From positions 1 to 6,716 of the forward strand of contig DCSU01000156.1 in the NCBI GenBank assembly GCA_002325785.1: a stretch of DNA of 6,716 nucleotides, written 5' to 3'. A program made the translations under genes and the position numbers. A model generated the notes under the pieces. The model saw nothing but the letters and a program-made list of their open reading frames with translations, was not told where the DNA came from and did not search any database. Source of the stretch: Bacteroidales bacterium UBA1458 (GTDB lineage: Bacteria; Bacteroidota; Bacteroidia; Bacteroidales; VadinHA17). Shown here in pieces: positions 1 through 5,838 of the stretch; within the stretch, counting starts at the first letter, position 1, and every line of letters starts with the position of its first letter.

Positions 1-18
1 AATCGACAATTGACAATC
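1..18. repeat. Degenerate 7-bp tandem repeat, GACAATT type
   Basis: GACAATT at 5-11 is followed directly by GACAATC at 12-18, and the preceding AATC looks like the tail of a third, altered copy. That gives about two and a half units with a period of 7 bp. It begins at the window edge, so the array may extend to the left. It lies in the non-coding sequence just downstream of the stop codon at 25-27. With so few copies, chance cannot be excluded. The adjacent second heptamer repeat at 29-44 makes a real repeat tract more plausible. Confidence 0.5.
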
Positions 19-24
19 AAAAAT

Positions 25-1983
25 TCAACTACTGCCTACTGCCTTATTAACAGTCCCCTCCGAAAGTATTGTAATCTCGGTGCGGCGGTTAAGTCTTTTA
101 CCGGCCGGGGTGATATTGTCAGCCATGGGAGAAGTCTCTCCGTACCCATGTGCAAAGAGGCGATCAGCGCTTATGCCTCTCCTGATAAGGTACTCCCTGA
201 CTGACCCGGCGCGTTTTTCTGAAAGCACCTGGTTATGCTCATCACTGCCGTCTGAATCGGTATGTCCCCCTATCTCAACCACAACCGTATTATTGATTTT
301 CAGGAACTCATGCAGTTTTTCAAGCTCCGGCATCGATGCCTCCAGCAGCTCCCATGAGTCAGTGTCATAGAAGACATTGTACATTCGCATGAATTCTCCT
401 TTTCTGACCCTGTTCAGGGCGATGGTTTTCCGGTATGGTTCTGACGATGAATATCCCTCTTCAAAGTCGAAATTCTCGGAGAATATCATATAGCCGTCGG
501 CGGTCACATTCAATCCGTAACTGTAGCCCCGTGGCAGGCAGACAAAGAATCCTCCCCTGCTGTCAGTCACTGAGGCTACTACTCCTGCGCGGTTGGTAAG
601 GTCAGTCAGTTCATACCTGGCAGTTATCGGTGCCCCTGTTGCCTTGTCTATGACTGTGCCCCTGAAGTAGGAGACCGGCTCAGGCTGAACATCAGCAGGC
701 AGATCGATATAATAAATGTCCTTCCCCTTGCTCTTATCGCGCGAGGATGAGAAGAAAGCTCTTTTGCCGGATGATTCTATCACCAGTCCCGTTTCATCCG
801 CAGGTGTGTTGACTGACGGGCCCATGTTCACAGGCGCTGTCCATGTTGAGTCGCGGTTCATGGTGGCGGTGTAGATGTCATGACCGCCGAATGTCTCTCT
901 TCCGTTTGATGAAAAGTAGAGTGTTCTGCTGTTAAAGTAGATAAAGGGTGAGAATTCATCCCCGGCGGTATTGACCGTCTTTCCGGGATTGACAGGTTTG
1001 CCCCATTTGCCGTCACTTCCGCGGACAGAATACCAAATGTCCATCCCTCCCATCCCGCCAGGCCTGTTGCTGACAAAGAACAGCATCTTGCCATTGGGGC
1101 TGATTGATGGCTGCGATTCCCAGTAGGTGGAGTTCACCGGTGCACCGGCATTTACTCCGGGTGACCATCTTATAGCGTCATAGACAGAGTAGTAGATATC
1201 GCACCGTCCGTAGCCGTCATTGCGGTCACATGCAGTAAAGTACATTGACCGTCCGTCGGATGCGATAGACTGTGCACCCTCGTTTCCGGCAGTATTCAAA
1301 GGTGCCCCGGCATTGCGCGCCGTCCCCCAGTAGCCCTCACCAACCCAGCGGCTGATGTAGAAGTCCTCCTGCCTGTCACGGCCATAACCTGAGGCTCTCT
1401 TAACTTCACGGGTAAAGATGAGTTGCTGACCGTCTCCTGTCACTGAGGGCCAGTACTCATCAAGCTGGGTATTTACGGAGTCGCCGGCACTGACCGGTTC
1501 GGACCCGAAGAGTGTGCCCGGAAAGGAGAGTGCAAACCGGCAGCTTGCTAACATCTTCTCAGCTTCCGTTCGCAGCCTGGCATTTATCTTTGTCTGGCTG
1601 AGATAGGCCTCAAGGTGCGATTTAGCTTCGGGATACCTGCCGGTACGCAACTCTGCTCTTCCAAGGCCATATAGCGCCGGCACAAAAAAGAGTGTGTCAA
1701 GTGACACAGCCTTCTGGTAATGGGTCACCGCCTTCTCCCAGTCACCCGTGTCAGAGTAGAGCTGCCCCAGAAGAAGATGGGCCTCATAGAATGCTTCATC
1801 CTCTTTCACCGCCATCAGCAGGCCAGTCTCTGCGCGGTCATAATAGAGGAGATCGTAATCCCTCTTCCCCTGGTCATAATACTTAAGCGCCCTGTTTGAC
1901 CTGGTATGGTATCCCTGGCCGGTAAGGGTGCACTGGCTCATCATCACCAGCAGCAGCAAAGTTATCAGGGTTCGGATGCTCAT
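25..1983 (-). CDS. OmpA-family envelope protein with TPR, five PD40 repeats and a carboxypeptidase-regulatory-like domain (PorE-like)
   Basis: This 652-residue exported protein probably anchors an outer-membrane assembly to peptidoglycan. Residues 1-23 form a signal peptide with a long hydrophobic core. Cys18 sits where a lipoprotein cysteine would, but the preceding M-S-Q is a poor lipobox. TPR-like helices span about 30-145. Five PD40 (beta-propeller) blades follow at about 175-212, 234-268, 288-321, 342-375 and 396-428, each ending in a D-I/F-Y-type strand and separated by V/L-N-T-like linkers. A carboxypeptidase-regulatory-like beta-sandwich lies at about 438-505. The OmpA C-terminal domain is at 533-640 and keeps Asp576 in GGHTD and Arg591 in LSEKRA, 15 residues apart as in peptidoglycan-binding OmpA domains. 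The domain order matches PorE of the type IX secretion system, but Bacteroidota have many paralogues with this plan and no other T9SS gene is visible, so that role is an inference. The ATG directly abuts the queE stop codon. The last six residues, KAVGSS, lie outside the domain and come mostly from a heptamer repeat. Confidence 0.93.
   Translation of the reverse strand: MSIRTLITLLLLVMMSQCTLTGQGYHTRSNRALKYYDQGKRDYDLLYYDRAETGLLMAVKEDEAFYEAHLLLGQLYSDTGDWEKAVTHYQKAVSLDTLFFVPALYGLGRAELRTGRYPEAKSHLEAYLSQTKINARLRTEAEKMLASCRFALSFPGTLFGSEPVSAGDSVNTQLDEYWPSVTGDGQQLIFTREVKRASGYGRDRQEDFYISRWVGEGYWGTARNAGAPLNTAGNEGAQSIASDGRSMYFTACDRNDGYGRCDIYYSVYDAIRWSPGVNAGAPVNSTYWESQPSISPNGKMLFFVSNRPGGMGGMDIWYSVRGSDGKWGKPVNPGKTVNTAGDEFSPFIYFNSRTLYFSSNGRETFGGHDIYTATMNRDSTWTAPVNMGPSVNTPADETGLVIESSGKRAFFSSSRDKSKGKDIYYIDLPADVQPEPVSYFRGTVIDKATGAPITARYELTDLTNRAGVVASVTDSRGGFFVCLPRGYSYGLNVTADGYMIFSENFDFEEGYSSSEPYRKTIALNRVRKGEFMRMYNVFYDTDSWELLEASMPELEKLHEFLKINNTVVVEIGGHTDSDGSDEHNQVLSEKRAGSVREYLIRRGISADRLFAHGYGETSPMADNITPAGKRLNRRTEITILSEGTVNKAVGSS
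29..44. repeat. 7-bp tandem repeat, CTACTGC type, overlapping the end of a gene
   Basis: Two perfect copies of CTACTGC (29-35 and 36-42) are followed by CT, giving 2.3 units with a period of 7 bp. On the minus strand this reads GGCAGTA repeated. It encodes the last five residues, A-V-G-S-S, of the OmpA-family gene, and the stop codon (25-27) follows one base beyond it. The repeat therefore seems to have spread into or formed at the gene end. Heptamer tandem repeats are known in some bacterial groups, for example in cyanobacteria; whether this one is dispersed in this genome cannot be seen here. Confidence 0.55.
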
Positions 1984-2610
1984 TCAGGGTATGTGCATGA
2001 ATTTATGAGCCTGAAGGGAGACCATCCACCTGGTGTTCCGTTTGACATATTCGGTTATTTCTGCTATCATCTCACTGTAACGGCTCCATTCCGGCTGCAG
2101 GAGAAGCCTGCAGTCTGGGCTGACCATGGTGCTGTACCTCTCTGCTGCATCAAAATCGGTGCCATCGTGTATTACCACCTTCAGCTCATCAGCCAGGGCC
2201 CATATCTCCGGCACAGGAGGGGTTCCCTTCTTGGGCGACAGTGTTATCCAGTCCCATTTGCCGCTAAGGGGGTAAGCCCCGGAGGTTTCGAGATAAGTTT
2301 TTATTCCTTTTTCGTGCAGCAGGTCACTCAACGGTTCAAGGTTCCACATCAGCGGTTCACCCCCCGTTACTACAACAGAGTCTGCCCCGGCAGTGGTGAC
2401 ACGGTCAGCCATTGCACCAATGTCAACCAGGGGGTGCAAATCAGCATTCCACGAATATTTTGTGTCACACCAGCTGCAGCAAATGTCGCATCCGCCAATC
2501 CTGATGAAGTAGGCTGCTTTTCCCGTATTGCATCCCTCTCCCTGGATCGAGTAAAACTCCTCAACTATGGGTAGCATTTGACCGTCATTATTCCGGGAAC
2601 TGTTTTTCAT
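1984..2610 (-). CDS. queE: 7-carboxy-7-deazaguanine synthase (radical SAM)
   Basis: This cytoplasmic enzyme rearranges 6-carboxy-5,6,7,8-tetrahydropterin to 7-carboxy-7-deazaguanine, the committed step towards preQ0 and queuosine in tRNA. The 208-residue protein opens with the family signature E-x-F-Y-S-I-Q-G-E-G (residues 18-26). It carries the iron-sulfur cluster motif C-x3-C-x2-C as Cys41, Cys45 and Cys48, followed by D-T. It then has TGGEP (82-86, SAM binding) and LETSG (107-111), and ends in a typical S-L-Q-x-H-K-x-x-x-I-P tail. An additional Cys44 sits inside the cluster loop, where I would expect glycine. The start chosen is the ATG at 2610: it precedes the signature by a normal short distance and follows an A-rich leader. 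A longer frame back to 2694 would begin with TTG and overlap the upstream gene. A second ATG at 2577 is also possible. No other queuosine gene is in the window. Confidence 0.95.
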   Translation of the reverse strand: MKNSSRNNDGQMLPIVEEFYSIQGEGCNTGKAAYFIRIGGCDICCSWCDTKYSWNADLHPLVDIGAMADRVTTAGADSVVVTGGEPLMWNLEPLSDLLHEKGIKTYLETSGAYPLSGKWDWITLSPKKGTPPVPEIWALADELKVVIHDGTDFDAAERYSTMVSPDCRLLLQPEWSRYSEMIAEITEYVKRNTRWMVSLQAHKFMHIP

Positions 2611-2680
2611 GTTATTTTTTCCCGAGAGACAGGAGCCTGTATTGTAATTATGAAATATGTCTTCATATAATTTCAAAATA
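2611..2680 (-). other. 70-nt gap upstream of queE with an A-rich leader and a near-palindrome
   Basis: This is the longest gap inside the minus-strand gene run. The last ten bases before the queE ATG read GAAAAAATAAC-like A-rich sequence on the minus strand, with no Shine-Dalgarno, as is usual in Bacteroidota; this supports the 2610 start. A 12-bp near-palindrome, ACAGGAGCCTGT, lies at 2629-2640. Its arms are 5 bp with only 2 bp between them, too tight for a stable hairpin, so it could be an operator or chance. A partial -7-like TATTTTG lies at about 2674-2680 but lacks a matching upstream element. No terminator was seen, so read-through from the phosphatase gene is likely. Confidence 0.3.
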
Positions 2681-4408
2681 TCAGTTGTCACCAAACAGAA
2701 GTATCATCTCCCGCTTCTCTGCTGCTTCCGCCCATACAGCGGGTATTATGCTCCATTCAGCCTGCACCCGGGGGCTGATGGTTCCTTTATCACGGATATA
2801 TTCTGTCATATAGTGTCTCAGGTCTCTCTCTGTGGCCTTTATGATTCTGCGGTCCAGTTCTTTTCCTGCTATTCCGGCAGCCGGGAAGTGCCCGCCGCCA
2901 CCGTTGGCCCGATATGAGTTTACGGCAACTGTGTAATTCGAACTGTGGCTGAATGGGGTTCCGTCACTCAGTGCGGTGATATTGACCCTGGCTCCCTGGG
3001 GTTTACTTACGTCAACCGTATAGCGGATACCCATGGCTGACTCGAAATTGTATGACGGATTGCGTAGCCTTGCTGTTCCGTTGACAATCACCGGCTTCCC
3101 GCTGTCGTCAAGCCTGTACCGAAGCATATAATCCTTGCTGTCGTCCATTGTCTCGAACCATAGTCCGGCCGAATGCTCCAGGTGCCTGTCAATCTCACCT
3201 CCTGTCATTGTAACTGTATAAAGAAAATTCTCAAACCGGTAGAGCCGGTACATATCCCTGATCCTTAAATCCCCTTCGTTGATGCTCTGGTCAAATGACA
3301 GCGGTGCTGCAAGGGAAACCTGGGCTCCGCTTATGTCAAGCTGCATACGGTGGATCAGGTCAACGAACGCCGAGGGTCCGAAAAATGCATCGCGGGTCGT
3401 GGCGGTGGCATCAGAGCGCCCTATTAATTCAGACGTGTAGGCCTTGATCGTGTCTGAGACGCCTTTATATCTTTCAATGAAAGTCGAAGATTCCGGGATA
3501 CTATTCATTGGTATCAGCCTGCCTTCAAGAACAGGTTTTCCCTTTCCGCCATCCTGCTGCGACGGTGTGACGGAGACATGCATCAGTGTCTCTGCCCTGC
3601 TGCCCCCATCAAGCAGCAATACCCTTTCTCCTGCGCTGTTATTGATCTCCTTCATGTCCTGCCGATGGTCATGACCACAAAATATCACATCAAACCCTGG
3701 AACATTGACCGCCACAGCCAGGGTACTGTTCTCATCATCGCCCGTCTCATCCGCATCTCCCATCCCTGAATGAAATAGGCCTATGATCAGGTCAGGGTCC
3801 TCATCTAGCATCACAGGCATCCATTTTCTTGCCGTCTCCACCATGCTTTCAAACCTGATTCCGTGATACAGCGATTCAGGCAACCACCGTGGAACAGACG
3901 GAGTAATCAGTCCGAAGACTATAACCTTCATTCCCTGCTTTCTGATAACCGTATATGGGTCAAAATAGGGTTCCCCGGTGCTGATATCCACCGCATTGGC
4001 CGCCAGCACAGGGAAATTATATTCGCGCCTGACCCTGTCATATACAGGATGCCCTGCCTCAATGTCATGGTTGCCTGCTGTTGCGGCATCATATCCAAGA
4101 TGGTTGAGGATATCCGCTATGGCATGTATCCTGGTCGTGTCAACAAAATTGTAATAGTAGGCCAGCGGATCACCCTGAAGGATGTCGCCGTTGTCGAGAA
4201 GAATTATTTTATCATTCCCTTCTGCCCCGGTTATTGAGGCCAGGTTGGCCAGTGAGCGGTCAGTGACGGTGCCCTCTGTATTGTCAAATGGCAGCAGCAT
4301 CCCGTGAAGGTCTGTTGTCACATAAATGTCAAGCCTCTTCTGCTCAGAACATGATGCCACAATCAGAGCCAGAAGGACAATCAGAAATATTTTTTGTGAG
4401 AATCTCAT
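2681..4408 (-). CDS. 5'-nucleotidase / 2',3'-cyclic-nucleotide phosphodiesterase family lipoprotein
   Basis: This exported metallophosphatase of 575 residues is likely to hydrolyse nucleotides or cyclic nucleotides at the cell surface or in the periplasm. The signal peptide ends in a lipobox, I-V-A-S with Cys20, so the mature protein should be a lipoprotein. The N-terminal calcineurin-like domain (about 25-280) carries all expected dinuclear metal ligands: D33-x-H35, G74-D75, G112-N113-H114-D115, His213 and G245-H246-D247-H248. The C-terminal 5'-nucleotidase domain (about 310-535) has F455 in a Y-N-F motif, G460-I-x-Y-x-x-D, and N497-S-Y-R-x-N-G-G-G-G-x-F, which form the nucleoside-binding pocket. 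The GIRYTVD and SYR-GGGG pattern leans towards the CpdB type (2',3'-cyclic phosphodiesterase / 3'-nucleotidase) over UshA, but substrate choice cannot be fixed from sequence. Length is normal for the family. Only 14 nt separate it from the phosphatase gene upstream, so the two are probably co-transcribed and may act in sequence on extracellular nucleotides. Confidence 0.92.
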   Translation of the reverse strand: MRFSQKIFLIVLLALIVASCSEQKRLDIYVTTDLHGMLLPFDNTEGTVTDRSLANLASITGAEGNDKIILLDNGDILQGDPLAYYYNFVDTTRIHAIADILNHLGYDAATAGNHDIEAGHPVYDRVRREYNFPVLAANAVDISTGEPYFDPYTVIRKQGMKVIVFGLITPSVPRWLPESLYHGIRFESMVETARKWMPVMLDEDPDLIIGLFHSGMGDADETGDDENSTLAVAVNVPGFDVIFCGHDHRQDMKEINNSAGERVLLLDGGSRAETLMHVSVTPSQQDGGKGKPVLEGRLIPMNSIPESSTFIERYKGVSDTIKAYTSELIGRSDATATTRDAFFGPSAFVDLIHRMQLDISGAQVSLAAPLSFDQSINEGDLRIRDMYRLYRFENFLYTVTMTGGEIDRHLEHSAGLWFETMDDSKDYMLRYRLDDSGKPVIVNGTARLRNPSYNFESAMGIRYTVDVSKPQGARVNITALSDGTPFSHSSNYTVAVNSYRANGGGGHFPAAGIAGKELDRRIIKATERDLRHYMTEYIRDKGTISPRVQAEWSIIPAVWAEAAEKREMILLFGDN

Positions 4409-4422
4409 TAAGGTTACGGTTT

Positions 4423-5712
4423 TTATTCTTTTGTAATGGCAGGTATCAGCATCCGCTTACTATTGTTTTTGCCCTTATTCAGGATAAACTGATCAACAAG
4501 ATCTCCAGAAGCATCAAAAGCCTTATAAGTCAGTTCATTCCCGATAACAGATATGACCTGCCAGGTCTGGGTGTTTGTCATTCCCACCTCCCACCAGGGT
4601 TCGGCATCCTGCTTGTACTGCTTGGCCCCGCTTACCGAGACAACATAAACCGCACCTGCATTCCTGTATTTTTTCTCCTCACCATCAGGCATCATCATTC
4701 CTCTTGCATATGTGTGATCATGTCCTGTCAGAACCAGGTCAACACCATACTTGTCAATGAGGGGTTTGAATGATTCCCTGATGACCTTGTTATCCCTCCT
4801 CGCAGATGTTGAGAAAACCGGGTGATGAAACAACATTACGGTCCATTTGCATGGATTGTTTCCGAGCAGTCCCTCCGCCCACTGGGTTTGCCTGCGGGCT
4901 ATATCCTCATCCCTCATCATTGCGTCTGAATTCAGAATGATAAATCTTACACCTTGGTAATCAATTGTGTATGATGTCTCTCCGAGTCCCTCAGGTCCGT
5001 TCTCGGGAAGGGTGAAACCTGCCCGCCAGTACTTGTTCAGGTCTCTTTTAGATCTATCAGCAGGATCATAATACTCATGATTGCCGGGTGTCGGAAGGAT
5101 AGGTATCTCTGAATGGATAAAAGCACCGGCTTCGTGCCATTCACCCCATTCATCATCTTGCAATACTGAACCGGATCCTCCGTCAACCAGGTCACCGGAA
5201 AAGATCATCAGCCTGGCGTCTGGTGTTGATCTGTAAGCTTGCCTGATTACTCTTGAGTATAAAGAATTTCTGCCCTGAGAATCTCCGAAATAGAGGAAAG
5301 AGAAGGGCTGTGGATCTGTTGATGCAGTGGTGAATGTGCACCATTCGCTGGCTGCGGACCCTGAGCCTACGCGATAGGCATAGGTGATCCCTGGTTCCAG
5401 TCCTGTGAAATTGACCGAATGAAATCTTCCGACAACCCCGTCTCCTTCCACATCGGAAAATGTGCCTGTAACAATAACAGATGAGTCTGCCAGGAAAATG
5501 GTTGGCATGTTTGGAACCAGATGTGCTACAGATTCATTAACAGTAGTATCGGTTCTCCATGTGACAGCCATGGAGGTGGTCGGATCACCCTTGATACTAA
5601 GTATAATTCTGTCTGGATCTGTTGAGGGTAAAAAACCTGAAATTCTCTCCTGAGCCTTCAGTTGAGCTGCTGAAATAAACTGGATTAATAGGATTAGTGC
5701 AAGTATTCTCAT
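4423..5712 (-). CDS. Secreted purple-acid-phosphatase-like metallophosphoesterase
   Basis: This 429-residue exported phosphatase probably removes phosphate from extracellular organic phosphates. Residues 1-21 are a signal peptide (positive Arg2, hydrophobic core, cleavage near A-Q at 20-21), with no lipobox. Residues about 32-130 form the fibronectin-type-III-like N-terminal domain of purple acid phosphatases. The catalytic metallophosphoesterase domain (about 136-395) shows G143-D144-S-Q-G, S172-G173-D174, G210-N211-H212-E213, H296-H297-P and G330-H331-D332-H333. These are all the metal ligands except one: the tyrosine three residues after the second Asp, which gives the purple Fe(III) colour, is Asp177 (G-D-L-V-D). 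The enzyme may thus use a different metal pair. The ATG at 5712 was chosen because it begins a clean signal peptide and follows an A-rich leader. A longer frame to 5799 would need GTG and add 29 residues ahead of the signal peptide. There is no type IX secretion sorting domain at the C-terminus. It is the first gene of the minus-strand run. Confidence 0.92.
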   Translation of the reverse strand: MRILALILLIQFISAAQLKAQERISGFLPSTDPDRIILSIKGDPTTSMAVTWRTDTTVNESVAHLVPNMPTIFLADSSVIVTGTFSDVEGDGVVGRFHSVNFTGLEPGITYAYRVGSGSAASEWCTFTTASTDPQPFSFLYFGDSQGRNSLYSRVIRQAYRSTPDARLMIFSGDLVDGGSGSVLQDDEWGEWHEAGAFIHSEIPILPTPGNHEYYDPADRSKRDLNKYWRAGFTLPENGPEGLGETSYTIDYQGVRFIILNSDAMMRDEDIARRQTQWAEGLLGNNPCKWTVMLFHHPVFSTSARRDNKVIRESFKPLIDKYGVDLVLTGHDHTYARGMMMPDGEEKKYRNAGAVYVVSVSGAKQYKQDAEPWWEVGMTNTQTWQVISVIGNELTYKAFDASGDLVDQFILNKGKNNSKRMLIPAITKE

Positions 5713-5740
5713 ATTAGAGATTTTTCTTTTTATAACAACG
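5713..5740 (-). promoter_or_regulatory. A-rich translation leader of the phosphatase gene
   Basis: The bases just upstream of the ATG at 5712 contain AAAAAGAAAAA on the minus strand and no Shine-Dalgarno. In Bacteroidota, A-rich sequence in this position commonly stands in for a Shine-Dalgarno. It supports 5712 over upstream alternative starts. Confidence 0.45.
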
Positions 5741-5758
5741 GCTGTTGACCTATGGTTG

Positions 5759-5766
5759 CAAATATA
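5759..5766 (-). promoter_or_regulatory. Candidate -7 promoter element for the minus-strand gene run
   Basis: On the minus strand 5766-5759 reads TATATTTG, a perfect match to the Bacteroidota primary sigma factor -7 consensus TAnnTTTG. Transcription would begin near 5753-5755, giving a leader of about 40 nt before the ATG at 5712. The region 19-20 nt further upstream reads ATACAAT and does not match the -33 TTTG/TTG element, so the promoter may be weak or need an activator. Confidence 0.5.
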
Positions 5767-5801
5767 TTGAATTATTCCATGGCATTGTATGACCTGCACG
5801 C

Positions 5802-5831
5802 TTGTCTCTCCGTCACTTTTCCTTACTTTTG
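5802..5831 (+). promoter_or_regulatory. Candidate promoter (-33 TTG, 19-nt spacer, -7 TACTTTTG) for the DUF1343 gene
   Basis: TTG at 5802-5804 and TACTTTTG at 5824-5831 are separated by 19 nt, and the second is a perfect TAnnTTTG. This matches both elements and the spacing of the Bacteroidota consensus promoter. The predicted transcription start, about 4-6 nt after the -7 box, falls at 5835-5837, only 2-4 nt before the ATG at 5839. This implies an almost leaderless mRNA, or that the start lies elsewhere. Confidence 0.5.
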
Positions 5832-5838
5832 TTTTACT

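Noticed and set aside
1..24. Transcription terminator downstream of the minus-strand run
   Set aside because: No inverted repeat followed by a T-run can be seen in the 24 bases available. Any terminator would lie left of the window.
1906..2574. A 222-codon open frame on the plus strand opposite queE
   Set aside because: It lies wholly antisense to the clearly recognised queE and the start of the OmpA-family gene. Its translation shows no domain, and its composition is rich in Cys, His and Pro as expected of a shadow frame.
2611..2680. A preQ1 riboswitch ahead of queE
   Set aside because: The gap is 70 nt, and I see no convincing hairpin with the A-rich tail and pseudoknot partner that a preQ1-I aptamer needs. 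A covariance-model search would settle it.
2611..2694. A longer QueE beginning at 2694
   Set aside because: The codon at 2694-2692 is TTG, it would overlap the upstream gene by 14 nt, and the extra 28 residues are not part of the QueE fold. The ATG at 2610 with an A-rich leader fits better.
4288..4773. A 161-codon plus-strand frame across the junction of the two phosphatase genes
   Set aside because: It is antisense to two intact genes and to the 14-nt gap between them, with no recognisable motif or promoter.
5735..5747. Imperfect palindrome CAACGGCTGTTG in the divergent intergenic region
   Set aside because: The arms are only 4-5 bp with a mismatch, too short to separate from chance without comparison to related genomes.
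5713..5799. A longer phosphatase beginning with GTG at 5799
   Set aside because: It would put 29 polar residues ahead of a well-formed signal peptide and would include the candidate -7 promoter inside the coding region.
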